Of a stretch of 18,234 nucleotides of DNA, positions 1 through 7,845 are shown in pieces. The notes beneath the pieces were generated by a model that did not search any database, was not told where the DNA came from, and worked only from the letters and a program-made list of their open reading frames with translations. A program made the translations under genes and the position numbers. Within the stretch, counting starts at the first letter, position 1. Every line of letters begins with the position of its first letter. The stretch comes from Pseudomonadota bacterium (lineage in GTDB: Bacteria > Pseudomonadota > Alphaproteobacteria > Acetobacterales > Acetobacteraceae): NCBI GenBank assembly GCA_021828605.1, contig JAJZEG010000316.1, positions 1 to 18,234 on the forward strand. The letters are read 5' to 3'.

Positions 1-889
1 TCCGATCTGGCAGCACAACGATGGGCAGGAAGGCGAATAGGCCATAATAGCCTGACGCCTCGGCGAAATCGAGCGCGCAGCCCAAAGCGAGACGGGCTGG
101 GTACTGGCGGAGCAGGCGCAAAAAGCTGCTGGCTTGGCGGCGAACCCGTTGGGTTATCGGCGAGAAGGTCGGCGGTTGGATGCGGGTGAGCCCGGCTTCG
201 ATGGCGTGAATAATCGATTGGGCATCGGCGCGTCGCCCGACCTCGAGCAGCCAGCGCGGGCTTTCGGGGAGATGGCGGCGAAACCAGGCGGCGGATAAAG
301 CGATGACGCCGCCCAGCGCGAACACCACGCGCCAGCCAATGTCGGCGGGCAGGGCGGAGAGAGCGAGCCAGGCGAGTAAGGCGGCAACGAAGCTGCCAAG
401 GGGCCAGAAATTAAGCACCAAAGCTGTTGCGCGCCCGCGCGAGCGGCTGGGCACTAATTCGGTGATCGCGGCATTGATCGCGGAATATTCAGCGCCGACG
501 CCGATTCCTGCGATCAGGCGCAGGAGCAGCAGGCTGGTAAAATTCGGGGCAAAGGCGGTGGCGAGGGTCGCCGTGCCGTAGAGCACCAGGCTGGCCAGGA
601 ATATCCGCCGTCGGCCAAACTGGTCGGCGAGCATGCCAAAGCCGGAAGCGCCGATCATCAGGCCGATAAACCAGGCGGCGAGGAGCCAGGACATGGCGTT
701 GCTGCCCAGATGAAAATGCTGGCGCAGCGTGCCCAGAACCGTGCCGATCAAGGTGACTTCAAACGCATCGAGCGCCCAGCCGAGGCCGAACAGCAAAACC
801 ATCACCGTGTGAAACCGGTTCCAGCGCAAATGGGACAGGCTGGTGAGCAATTCAACATCGGTGCGAGGCGGATCGGTGGGATGGGCCAT
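1..889 (-). CDS. MFS transporter (metabolite/sugar:H+ symporter type), 3' end cut off by window
   Basis: The minus strand is open from an ATG at 889 to the window edge, giving about 296 residues; the C-terminal part lies outside. It is an inner-membrane permease of the major facilitator superfamily. After a short polar N-terminus (MAHPTDPPRTDVELL) come hydrophobic helices, then the loop 2-3 signature ADQFGRRRIF. Helix 4 contains RLIAGIGVGAEYSA, typical of the sugar/metabolite porter branch, and LPESPRWLLEVGRR follows helix 6 as in sugar porters. WALDAFEVTLIG in helix 1 resembles the YdjK/YgcS-like metabolite symporters. The substrate cannot be read from the sequence. It is divergent from the genes on the right. 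The Shine-Dalgarno is weak (GTGAG close to the ATG), so the start is the first good ATG rather than proven. Confidence 0.85.
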   Translation of the reverse strand, partial: MAHPTDPPRTDVELLTSLSHLRWNRFHTVMVLLFGLGWALDAFEVTLIGTVLGTLRQHFHLGSNAMSWLLAAWFIGLMIGASGFGMLADQFGRRRIFLASLVLYGTATLATAFAPNFTSLLLLRLIAGIGVGAEYSAINAAITELVPSRSRGRATALVLNFWPLGSFVAALLAWLALSALPADIGWRVVFALGGVIALSAAWFRRHLPESPRWLLEVGRRADAQSIIHAIEAGLTRIQPPTFSPITQRVRRQASSFLRLLRQYPARLALGCALDFAEASGYYGLFAFLPIVVLPDR

Positions 890-1044
890 AAGGTCTCACG
901 GTTAATGCGGGATGGTCTATACGCTGACATGGTGGTGCGCGCGATAATCGCATCGGGGGGTGCGCGCAATCAACGAGATGGTTTGCATTTTGGGCTCAAA
1001 TAACGCTAAATAGCGGGGTTGATTTTAGGAGGGAGGCTATTTTG
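890..1044. other. Divergent intergenic region with short dyad
   Basis: This stretch separates the minus-strand MFS gene from the rightward genes and must carry promoters for both sides. Its right half is noticeably more AT-rich than the surrounding coding DNA. A short dyad CGCTA-AA-TAGCG lies at 1004-1015 and could be a protein-binding site, though it is short enough to be chance. I could not assign convincing -35/-10 pairs. No RNA gene is visible. Confidence 0.4.
1027..1036 (+). promoter_or_regulatory. Strong Shine-Dalgarno before a 51-codon reading frame
   Basis: The sequence AGGAGGGAGG ends 8 nt before the ATG at 1045. It is the strongest ribosome-binding-site match I noticed in the window and is the main reason to take the short reading frame seriously. 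Confidence 0.5.
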
Positions 1045-1200
1045 ATGCGTTTAATTATCCGATTATTTGGCAGGGTTTTTGGTGTTAATCGTTGCAGAAC
1101 TGACAATATTCTAAAACGGGGCTCTAGGTTTGGGGGTTTGGTTTCGCGTTCTGCGGTCGGTTTGGGCGCGGTCGCGGCTGGTGGTTTTTGGTCAAAATGA
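1045..1200 (+). CDS. Candidate small protein (51 aa) or leader peptide
   Basis: ATG at 1045 to TGA at 1198-1200 encodes 51 residues, starting MRLIIRLFGRVFGVN and ending AVAAGGFWSK. It is basic and has two mildly hydrophobic stretches, about residues 3-14 and 32-47, so it could associate with the membrane. The support is a near-consensus Shine-Dalgarno 8 nt upstream. The stop lies 16 nt before the ATG of the oxidoreductase, so it could act as a translated leader or be translationally coupled. I do not recognise a family. The start resembles N-termini of class A penicillin-binding proteins, so it could also be a decayed fragment of such a gene. It occupies a different frame from the upstream TTG extension of the oxidoreductase, and the two cannot both be fully right. 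Confidence 0.35.
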   Translation: MRLIIRLFGRVFGVNRCRTDNILKRGSRFGGLVSRSAVGLGAVAAGGFWSK

Positions 1201-1216
1201 AGGTCGGGTCGCCGTG

Positions 1217-2389
1217 ATGGCCGAGGCGCTGGACGTGCTCAGCAAACATCTGCTGTTGGTGGGCGGTGGCCATAGCCATATCGAGGTGTTGCGGCGTTTT
1301 GCCGCGGCAGGGCTGGAGGATGCCCGCGTGACCTTGATTGGAGCGGATCGGTTTACCCCCTATTCAGGGATGTTGCCGGGTGTGGTGGCCGGGCATTATG
1401 CGTATCAGGAGGCGCATATTGATTTGGTGCCGCTTTGTGCGGCTGCGGGTGTGGCGTTTATCGAGGATCGGGTGATTAAGCTTGACCCGAAGCGGCGATT
1501 GGTGCGTTGCGCGAGCGGTGCGTCGATCTCCTATGATCTGCTTTCGATCAATTGCGGTTCGTCGCCGCACTTGGATGATATTCCCGGGGCGTTGGCAGCG
1601 GGAGTGCCGGTGCGGCCGATTAGCGGTTTTTTGGGTCACTGGCAGGGCTTGCTGGAACAGGTGCGCGCGGCGAGTGGGCCGGTGCGCATTGGGGTGATTG
1701 GCACCGGGGCGGGTGGCGTGGAAATGGTGCTGGCGATCCAATATCGGGTGCAGCAGGAGCTGGCCGCCGAGGGGCGGGACGCGGCTCGTGTCACGTTTTC
1801 GCTGTTCGGTCGATCAGAGCGGGTATTATCGAGCTTTCGCCCTGGGGTGCAGGCCCGGTTTGAGCGAATTTTGCGCGAGCGTGGGGTGGTGCTGCATGCG
1901 GGGGCGGCGGTGATTGGTGCGGAGCCGGGCCTGTTGCGCTGCGCGGATGGCAGTGCGCATCGGTTGGATCATATGGTGTTCGTGACCGAAGCGGGGGCGG
2001 CGTCCTGGATTCGCGAATCAGGGATAACCCTTGATTCCAAGGGATTTATTGCGGTGAGTTTGGCGCTGCAATCCTTGTCGCATCCGACGATTTTCGCAGC
2101 CGGCGATGTGGCCAGCGTGATTGGCGCGCCAAGCCCGAAGGCGGGGGTGTTCGCGGTGCGCCAAGGGCCGCCGCTGGCGGGGAATTTACGCCGTAGCCTG
2201 CGTGGCGAACCTTTGGTTTATTTGCGTCCGCAGCGCGACGCGCTGGCGCTGCTGGGCCTGGGCAATCAATCGGCGGTGGGGATTCGGGGGCGGTTGAGCT
2301 TGCAAGGTCGGTTGGTGTGGCGGTGGAAAAATCGGATTGATCGGCGTTTTATCCGCCGGTATCAGGTGCTGGCGCCGAAGCCGGGGTAA
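1217..2389 (+). CDS. FAD-dependent pyridine nucleotide-disulphide oxidoreductase, SelD-associated type, stand-alone
   Basis: The product is 390 residues from the ATG at 1217. A dinucleotide fold opens at LLLVGGGHSHIEVLRRF (about 12-28), the hallmark of the NDH-2-like domain that in many organisms is fused to the N-terminus of selenide, water dikinase SelD. Other family marks are YSGMLPG (49-55), a second Rossmann motif IGVIGTGAGGVEM (158-170), the FAD-binding IFAAGDVA (292-299) and FAVRQGPPLAGNLRRSL (312-328). The protein stops where SelD would begin, and no kinase domain follows. A TTG start at 1130 would add 29 poorly family-like residues and overlaps the 51-codon frame, so 1217 is preferred although its Shine-Dalgarno (GAAGG, 13 nt away) is poor. 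The electron acceptor and substrate are unknown. The last 41 bp overlap the convergent ClC gene. Confidence 0.85.
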   Translation: MAEALDVLSKHLLLVGGGHSHIEVLRRFAAAGLEDARVTLIGADRFTPYSGMLPGVVAGHYAYQEAHIDLVPLCAAAGVAFIEDRVIKLDPKRRLVRCASGASISYDLLSINCGSSPHLDDIPGALAAGVPVRPISGFLGHWQGLLEQVRAASGPVRIGVIGTGAGGVEMVLAIQYRVQQELAAEGRDAARVTFSLFGRSERVLSSFRPGVQARFERILRERGVVLHAGAAVIGAEPGLLRCADGSAHRLDHMVFVTEAGAASWIRESGITLDSKGFIAVSLALQSLSHPTIFAAGDVASVIGAPSPKAGVFAVRQGPPLAGNLRRSLRGEPLVYLRPQRDALALLGLGNQSAVGIRGRLSLQGRLVWRWKNRIDRRFIRRYQVLAPKPG

Positions 2390-3668
2390 GCGGCGCCGCT
2401 GCTGTGGTCAGGCGCAAAAATTCGCGCGCCATTGCATGATAAATCGGCTCCGGGCAAATGAGCCGTGAGCCGATGGTCCCGAGAATTGCCGCGATGCCGA
2501 CCGGCACCGCCATAGTAAGGTCGCTGGTCATTTCGATGACAATGATGGTGGCGGTGATCGGGGCTTGCACCACGCCGGAAAAATAGCCGGCCATGCCGAT
2601 CATGGCGAAGGCGGAGACCGGCAAAGCGGGGATCAGATGGTTGAATAAGGTGCCCTCACCAACCCCGACCGCGAGCGAGGGGGCGAAAATTCCGCCAGGA
2701 ATGCCCGATAAATAGGAAATCAGGGTGGCGAGATATTTGAGCGGGGCAAAATCGGGTGGCGGGAGGACGCCTTGGGTGAGGGCGGCGCGGGCCTCGCTGT
2801 AGCTGGCGTCGAATATTTGTCCGTGCGACAAGGTGCCGAGGGCTGCCAGAATGAGCCCGCATAGGCCGGCAAACACAACCGGTCGGTTGCCCGCCAGGCG
2901 ATTGATCACGCCGGGTAGTAGTTTGGTGGGGGCGATCAGGATGCGCGAAAAAATCCCGCCAAACACCCCGCCGAGTAGGGCGCAGATTGCCGCGTAAAAT
3001 GATACGGATAAAGTGGTGTCGGCACCGAGCAAGTGGGCGGAGGCGATGCCGAAATAGGGATGATAGCCGAGCAGCAATAGCAGGGTGATGAAGCTGGCGA
3101 AGGCGGCGAGGATAATGGAGCGGATTTGACGCCGATCAAAGCCGCCCGCCATTTCTTCGAGGGCAAAGGCGATGCCGGCGAGCGGCGCGTTGAAGGCACA
3201 GGTGATGCCGGCGGCACCGCCCGCGAGGATCAGCAGGCGCTGCAAGGTTTGGCTGCGCTCAAAGCCGAAGCGGCCACAAATATTCATCACCGCACAGCTG
3301 ATTTGCACAGTGGGGCCTTCTTTGCCGATTGAGGCGCCGACCGCGAAGCCGACCAAGGTGAGTAAAAACTTGCCAATGGCGATGCGCAGGGACAAGACCC
3401 GGTCGATATCGGCCTGCACCGGCATGTCGAGGGCGGCGATGGCTTGCGGAATCCCGGATCCTTGGGCGCCGGGAAATATCCGGCGGGTGATCAGCACGAT
3501 GCTGGCGAAACCCAGCGGGCAGAGCAGGAACGGCACCCAGGGCCGATGGGTGGTGAGGGTAGTAAAGATGGCGCTGGCTCGCACTACGCCGATGCCGAAC
3601 AGGATTGAAATCAGACCGGTGATGATCGCCGCACCGATAAAAATGATGTTTCGCCGGACATGGATCAT
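2349..3668 (-). CDS. ClC-family chloride/proton antiporter
   Basis: The product is a 439-residue, highly hydrophobic membrane protein with all ClC selectivity elements: GSGIP (70-74), GKEGP (115-119) with the gating glutamate E117, EEM (171-173) with E172 matching the internal proton glutamate of E. coli ClcA, GGIFAP (325-330), and Y410 matching the chloride-coordinating tyrosine. Keeping both glutamates predicts a Cl-/H+ exchanger rather than a channel. In E. coli such exchangers support extreme acid resistance, which would suit an acidophilic or acetic-acid host. No CBS domains follow the membrane part. The ATG at 3668 gives the family's normal N-terminus; AAGGCGG lies about 11 nt upstream. 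The gene is divergent from cysS and overlaps the oxidoreductase end to end by 41 bp. Confidence 0.93.
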   Translation of the reverse strand: MIHVRRNIIFIGAAIITGLISILFGIGVVRASAIFTTLTTHRPWVPFLLCPLGFASIVLITRRIFPGAQGSGIPQAIAALDMPVQADIDRVLSLRIAIGKFLLTLVGFAVGASIGKEGPTVQISCAVMNICGRFGFERSQTLQRLLILAGGAAGITCAFNAPLAGIAFALEEMAGGFDRRQIRSIILAAFASFITLLLLLGYHPYFGIASAHLLGADTTLSVSFYAAICALLGGVFGGIFSRILIAPTKLLPGVINRLAGNRPVVFAGLCGLILAALGTLSHGQIFDASYSEARAALTQGVLPPPDFAPLKYLATLISYLSGIPGGIFAPSLAVGVGEGTLFNHLIPALPVSAFAMIGMAGYFSGVVQAPITATIIVIEMTSDLTMAVPVGIAAILGTIGSRLICPEPIYHAMAREFLRLTTAAAPLTPASAPAPDTGG

Positions 3669-3804
3669 GAGGACGTACCGCCTTACCGCGCGTCAGCGTG
3701 TCAAGAGGTGCGACCGGGCGTTTTTGCTCCCCGATGCACAATGAATGCGCTGATGATACGATTGACAGAGCGGTTCGCCGCGCGCCAATGCGGGGCAGGC
3801 CACT

Positions 3805-3808
3805 AGGA
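3805..3808 (+). promoter_or_regulatory. Ribosome binding site that sets the cysS start
   Basis: AGGA lies 6 nt upstream of the ATG at 3815 and touches the in-frame ATG at 3809, so 3815 is favoured. An open frame extends upstream to 3698, but that part has no family similarity and lies in the divergent gap. Confidence 0.6.
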
Positions 3809-3814
3809 ATGATC

Positions 3815-5170
3815 ATGAATTCGATTGTGCTGAATTTGCATAATTCCAAAACCCGCGCGCGGATGGCGTTTGCGCCTTTCGATGCTACGCAGGTGAAACT
3901 CTATGTTTGTGGCCCGACCGTTTATGATCGGGCGCATTTGGGTAATGCGCGGACGGTGGTGGTGTTTGATGTCTTGGTGCGGCTGTTGCGCCAGCTTTAT
4001 CCGCGCGTGACCTATGTGCGCAACATCACCGATATTGATGACAAAATTAACGCGCGTGCGGCGGAGACCGGCGAGGCGATCAGCGCGATCACCGCGCGCA
4101 CCACTGACTGGTTTCATCAGGATATGGCGGCGCTTTATTGTGCGCCGCCTGATATCGAGCCGCGCGCGACCGGATCGATCCGCGAGATTATCGCAATGAT
4201 CGAGCGATTGGTCGCGCGCGGTCATGCGTATGCGGCTGCGGGGCATGTATTGTTCGCGGTGGCGAGCGATCCTGATTATGGGCGGTTGTCCGGCCGCTCG
4301 CCCGATGAGTTGCGCGCGGGCGCGCGGGTTGATGTGGCGGCGTATAAACGCGATCCGGGTGATTTCGTGCTGTGGAAGCCGTCCACGCCGGATTTGCCGG
4401 GATGGGACAGCCCGTGGGGGGTGGGTCGGCCGGGCTGGCATATTGAGTGTTCGGCGATGATCCATGCGGCTTTGGGTGAAACCATCGATATTCATGGCGG
4501 TGGCTCGGATTTGCTGTTTCCGCATCATGAAAACGAGATCGCGCAGTCGCGCTGCGCGTATCCTGAAAGTGAGTTTGCGCGGTTCTGGGTTCATGCCGGG
4601 ATGTTGCAGGTCGATGGTCAGAAAATGTCGAAATCGCTCGGCAATTTTCGCACGGTGCAGGATGTGCTGGGTGAGGCGCCCGGTGAGGCGGTGCGGTTTT
4701 TGCTGCTTAAGACGCAGTATCGTGGGGTGTTGGATTTCACCAGTGCGGCATTGAGTGAGGCGAAGCGGGAGCTTGATCGGTTTTATCGGGCGTTGGAACC
4801 CTATCCTAATCTGGAGGTGGCTGCGGCGCTGGATGGTGCGTTCATGCTGGCGCTGGCGGATGATTTGAACACGCCTGCGGCGATTGCCGAGATGCATCGG
4901 CTGGCTGATGGCGCGTTGCAGGGGGAGCGCGCGCAGGCGGTTTTGCTCCATGCGGCGGGCAAATTGCTGGGTCTGTTCAACCAGTCGGCGGAAACATGGT
5001 TTCGCGGCGGTATTGATCAGGAGCGGGTCGATGCGCTGATTTCGCGCCGGATTGCGGCACGGGGCGCGCGGGATTTTGCTGAGGCGGACCGGTTGCGGCG
5101 CGAAATCGAATCCATGGGTTTAATCCTCGAAGATGGGCCGAATAATACCTACTCGGTTCGAAAGCGGTGA
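3815..5170 (+). CDS. cysS: Cysteinyl-tRNA synthetase
   Basis: This 451-residue class I aminoacyl-tRNA synthetase charges tRNA-Cys in the cytoplasm, and its length is normal for the family. The HIGH-type motif is HLGN (41-44) within CGPTVYDRAHLGNAR. The zinc ligands used for cysteine selection are C32, C212 (in GWHIECSAM), H237 and E241 (in FPHHENE). KMSKS is at 270-274. The anticodon-binding helical domain with RRIAARGARDFAEADRLR follows, ending in DGPNNTYSVRKR. The start is chosen from AGGA 6 nt upstream and from the family N-terminus (MNSIVLNLHNSKTRA). The stop overlaps the GTG of trmJ by 4 bp, so the two are co-transcribed and probably translationally coupled. It is divergent from the ClC gene with about 146 bp between the starts. 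Confidence 0.97.
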   Translation: MNSIVLNLHNSKTRARMAFAPFDATQVKLYVCGPTVYDRAHLGNARTVVVFDVLVRLLRQLYPRVTYVRNITDIDDKINARAAETGEAISAITARTTDWFHQDMAALYCAPPDIEPRATGSIREIIAMIERLVARGHAYAAAGHVLFAVASDPDYGRLSGRSPDELRAGARVDVAAYKRDPGDFVLWKPSTPDLPGWDSPWGVGRPGWHIECSAMIHAALGETIDIHGGGSDLLFPHHENEIAQSRCAYPESEFARFWVHAGMLQVDGQKMSKSLGNFRTVQDVLGEAPGEAVRFLLLKTQYRGVLDFTSAALSEAKRELDRFYRALEPYPNLEVAAALDGAFMLALADDLNTPAAIAEMHRLADGALQGERAQAVLLHAAGKLLGLFNQSAETWFRGGIDQERVDALISRRIAARGARDFAEADRLRREIESMGLILEDGPNNTYSVRKR

Positions 5171-5934
5171 CTGGGCGCGATGAGGGGGCGGATTTAGCGC
5201 CGATTGATCCGTCGCCGGTGGTGATTTTGGTGCGCCCGCAGCTGGCTGAGAATATTGGCGCGGTGGCCCGGGCGATGGGCAATGGCGGGTTGTTTCATTT
5301 GCGCCTGGTGGCGCCGCGCGATGGCTGGCCGCAGGATCGGGCCTGGCGCATGGCGGCGGGGGCCTATCGGATTTTGGAGGCGGCACAGGTGTTTGCGAGT
5401 GTGGCCGAGGCGGTCGGGGATTTGCACCGGGTTTTCGCCACCTGTCCGCGCCCGCGCCATATTGTTAAGCCACTGCTCTCGGCGCGCGGGGCGGCGGCGG
5501 AATTGCGGGCGATTGGCGCGCGGGGCTTGCGAATGGGCATTTTATTCGGCCCCGAGCGGGCGGGGCTCGATAATGATGATATCGCTGAGGCCGATAGTCT
5601 GATCCGCTATGCGCTTAATCCGGGTTTCATGTCGCTCAATCTGGCGCAGGCGGTGATGGTGATGGCGCATGAATGGTGGATGGCGGGGGCTGAGCCGCCG
5701 GTGCGGCAATTGCTGACCCATAAGACCCGCGTGGCGACCAAAGGTGAGGTTGAGAATTTTTTGACGCATCTGATCGCGGAATGCGACGAAGCCGGGTTTT
5801 TGCGCAACGCCCCGAAACGGCCGGGGATGGTGCGCAATATCCGGCATTTATTTCAGCGCGGTGAGGTTACTGAACAGGAATTGCGCACCTTGCACGGGAT
5901 TATCACCGCCTTAGTCGAGGGGCGGCGCGGTTAA
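5167..5934 (+). CDS. trmJ: tRNA (cytidine/uridine-2'-O-)-methyltransferase TrmJ
   Basis: The product is 255 residues with the SpoU/TrmD (SPOUT) knot fold and S-adenosylmethionine as methyl donor. TrmJ methylates the 2'-O of nucleotide 32 in certain tRNAs. Motif 1 is NIGAVARAMGN (29-39) with the conserved Asn and Arg. Motif 2 is ILFGPERAGL (125-134), and motif 3 is NPGFMSLNLAQAV (151-163), the classic S-L-N knot sequence. A helical C-terminal extension (about 190-255) matches the TrmJ dimerisation region. Translation probably starts at the GTG at 5167, whose last two bases begin the cysS TGA stop; a start further inside would cut the first strand. A tRNA-modifying enzyme directly coupled to a tRNA synthetase makes biological sense. 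Its TAA overlaps the convergent aminotransferase stop. Confidence 0.93.
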   Translation: MTGRDEGADLAPIDPSPVVILVRPQLAENIGAVARAMGNGGLFHLRLVAPRDGWPQDRAWRMAAGAYRILEAAQVFASVAEAVGDLHRVFATCPRPRHIVKPLLSARGAAAELRAIGARGLRMGILFGPERAGLDNDDIAEADSLIRYALNPGFMSLNLAQAVMVMAHEWWMAGAEPPVRQLLTHKTRVATKGEVENFLTHLIAECDEAGFLRNAPKRPGMVRNIRHLFQRGEVTEQELRTLHGIITALVEGRRG

Positions 5935-7109
5935 TCATGGCTGAGATAGTCGATGGCGGCCTGCACCCCGCCGCGCGCGAACGGGGTGTGGGTGGCGGCT
6001 AAGGCCAATTCGACCACGCTGAGCGTGCCGAGCAGCATCGGCTCGTTCAGATCGCCCATATGGCCGATGCGGAACAATTTCCCGCCCAGCGGATCGAGCC
6101 CGCCGCCGAGGGAGACATTATAGCGGTCATAGGCGATGGCGCGCACCGCTTCGGCATCGAACCCGTCGGGCATCAGGATGGCGGTGACCGAATTGGAGCG
6201 GCGGGCGCGGTCGGTGCAGAAGAACTGCACCCCGTCATTGCCGCTCCATACCGAGACCGCGCGGCGGGTGGCCTCGGCGAGGCGGGCATGGCGGCGCCAG
6301 ACCTGTTCCAGCCCCTCGGCTTCGAGCAGAGCGATTGCCTCGACCATGCCATAGAAAAAGCTTGTGGGCACGGTGCCCATGAAGCCGTGATGGCGGCGGG
6401 CGCGCATTAGCGTCCAGTCGAAATAATAGCGGGCGAGTTTGGCGTGCTGATGGGCTTCCATCGCTTTGGCGCTGACGGCGGTAAAAGCGAGACCGGCGGG
6501 CAGCATCAGGCCCTTCTGGCTGCCACCGACCACGGCATCGATGCCCCATTCATCCATGCGGAATTCGAGCGAGCCGAAGGAGGAAATGCTGTCCACCAAG
6601 AGCAAAGCCGGGTGGTTGGCGGCATTGATGGCAGCGCGGATCTCGGGGAGCGGGAGTGCGACGCCGGTTGAGGTTTCGTTATGGACGATGCAGACGGCTT
6701 TGATCCGGTGCGCGGTATCGGCGGTGAGGTTGGCGTGCAGGGCCGGGATATCGACGCCGACGCGCCAATCCTGCTCCGGGCCGATCAGGTCGAGCCCGTA
6801 ACGCTGGGCGATTTTACCCCAGGCGAGCGAGAAGAAGCCGACCTGCGGCATAAGGATCGCATCGCCGGGCGAGAACAGGTTTTGCAGGGTCGCTTCCCAG
6901 GCGCCATGGCCGGTGGCGGCGTAGAGAAATACTTCTTGGTGGGTTAAGAGCAGGCGCTTGAGCCCGGCGACCGCCTGATCGTAGGTTTCGAGGAAATCGG
7001 CACTCATGAAATCGGTGCTGGCGCGGTCCATCGCGCGGAGCACTTGATCGGGGATATTGGTCGGGCCGGGATTGGCAAAGAACAGCCGGCCTGGTTTACG
7101 CGCCGCCAT
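5931..7109 (-). CDS. Class V aminotransferase, serine-glyoxylate / alanine-glyoxylate type
   Basis: The product is a 392-residue PLP enzyme of fold type I. The N-terminus LFFANPGPTNIPDQVLRAM is characteristic of the serine-glyoxylate aminotransferase group. TGHGAWEA (66-73) lines the phosphate pocket, and D173 in LLVDSISSFGS binds the pyridine nitrogen. GGSQKGLMLPAGL (195-207) carries the Schiff-base lysine K199. The expected reaction is L-serine + glyoxylate to hydroxypyruvate + glycine, used in glycolate disposal or the serine cycle; alanine may also serve as donor. The start has GGGAG 7 nt upstream. It lies 94 bp downstream of eda on the same strand and could be read through from that operon, but it has its own good ribosome site and no metabolic link is evident. 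Confidence 0.9.
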   Translation of the reverse strand: MAARKPGRLFFANPGPTNIPDQVLRAMDRASTDFMSADFLETYDQAVAGLKRLLLTHQEVFLYAATGHGAWEATLQNLFSPGDAILMPQVGFFSLAWGKIAQRYGLDLIGPEQDWRVGVDIPALHANLTADTAHRIKAVCIVHNETSTGVALPLPEIRAAINAANHPALLLVDSISSFGSLEFRMDEWGIDAVVGGSQKGLMLPAGLAFTAVSAKAMEAHQHAKLARYYFDWTLMRARRHHGFMGTVPTSFFYGMVEAIALLEAEGLEQVWRRHARLAEATRRAVSVWSGNDGVQFFCTDRARRSNSVTAILMPDGFDAEAVRAIAYDRYNVSLGGGLDPLGGKLFRIGHMGDLNEPMLLGTLSVVELALAATHTPFARGGVQAAIDYLSHD

Positions 7110-7203
7110 GGGTGAACTCCCTTGAGTTTTTTTGCTCCTGTTTATTTAAGGGAAGCGGGCGCGTTGACCAGCCCTTGGGGCGCAGGGCTTGTGTGCGGGG
7201 ATT

Positions 7204-7845
7204 TTAGAGAGGTCCGCGCAGCCGGGTAGCGTCGCGGGCCAGTTCGGTGATGCGCGGCCAGTTCTGGGTGCTGAGCAAGGCGCTGGGGGTAAGCCAGGAG
7301 CCGCCGACGCAGGTGACGTTGGCGAGCGCCAGATAATCGCTAGCACTGGCGGGGGTGATGCCGCCGGTGGGGCAGAAGCGTATATCGGCGATGGGGGCGG
7401 CGAGGGCTTTGAGCATCGGGATGCCGCCTGCCTGCTCGGCGGGGAAGAACTTTTGCATCATGTAGCCCGCATCGCGCAGGGTCATGATTTCGGTGGGTGT
7501 TGCGGCGCCGGGCAGGAACGGGATTTCGCTCTGTTCGGCGGTCGCGAGCAGGGCATCGGTGGCGCCGGGAGCGACGATGAATTGGGCGCCCGCGTCGCAG
7601 GCATCGTGATACTGACTGGGTGTTAGGACGGTGCCCGCGCCGATGATCATGCCGGGTGCGTTGCGCGCCATCGCGCTGATCGCGTTGAGGGCGGCTTTGG
7701 TGCGGAGCGTCACTTCAATAATGCCAATGCCGCCGGCGAGCAGCGCCTGGGCGAGCGGGACCGCGTGGGTGGCGTCGTCGATGACCAGCACCGGGATCAC
7801 CGGGGCCAAAGTGAGAAAATGGGCGAGGGTTGCCTGCTTGCTCAT
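7204..7845 (-). CDS. eda: 2-keto-3-deoxy-6-phosphogluconate (KDPG) aldolase
   Basis: The product is 213 residues, the usual size for this class I TIM-barrel aldolase, which splits KDPG into pyruvate and glyceraldehyde-3-phosphate. Active-site elements are E44 and R48 in [15 protein letters not shown] (69-74), PGAATPTE (112-119), the Schiff-base lysine K132 in QKFFPAE, CPTGGI near the phosphate site and CVGGSWLTP near the C-terminus. Its ATG overlaps the edd stop as ATGA (7842-7845), so it is certainly in the edd operon and translationally coupled. Downstream there is only a weak 6-bp stem (AGCCCT/AGGGCT, 7170-7189) without a U-run, so readthrough into the aminotransferase gene is possible. 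Confidence 0.97.
   Translation of the reverse strand: MSKQATLAHFLTLAPVIPVLVIDDATHAVPLAQALLAGGIGIIEVTLRTKAALNAISAMARNAPGMIIGAGTVLTPSQYHDACDAGAQFIVAPGATDALLATAEQSEIPFLPGAATPTEIMTLRDAGYMMQKFFPAEQAGGIPMLKALAAPIADIRFCPTGGITPASASDYLALANVTCVGGSWLTPSALLSTQNWPRITELARDATRLRGPL

Noticed and set aside
212..220. AATCGATTG, the core of the LacI operator, inside the MFS gene
   Set aside because: Only the 9-bp core matches, it is within a coding region, and it is far from a promoter; chance is sufficient.
3762..3767. TTGACA as -35 box for cysS
   Set aside because: No acceptable -10 box is found 16-18 bp downstream, so I did not call a promoter.
3698..3814. In-frame upstream extension of cysS by 39 residues
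   Set aside because: It lies in the divergent promoter gap, has no family similarity, and AGGA points to the ATG at 3815.
3803..4951. 382-codon minus-strand frame opposite cysS
   Set aside because: Arg/His/Ile-rich shadow of the synthetase. All known synthetase motifs are on the plus strand.
7115..7135. Small stem (AACTC/GAGTT) followed by a T-run on the plus strand
   Set aside because: It would terminate plus-strand transcription, but no plus-strand gene precedes it. It overlaps the ribosome-site region of the aminotransferase gene and the stem is only 5 bp.
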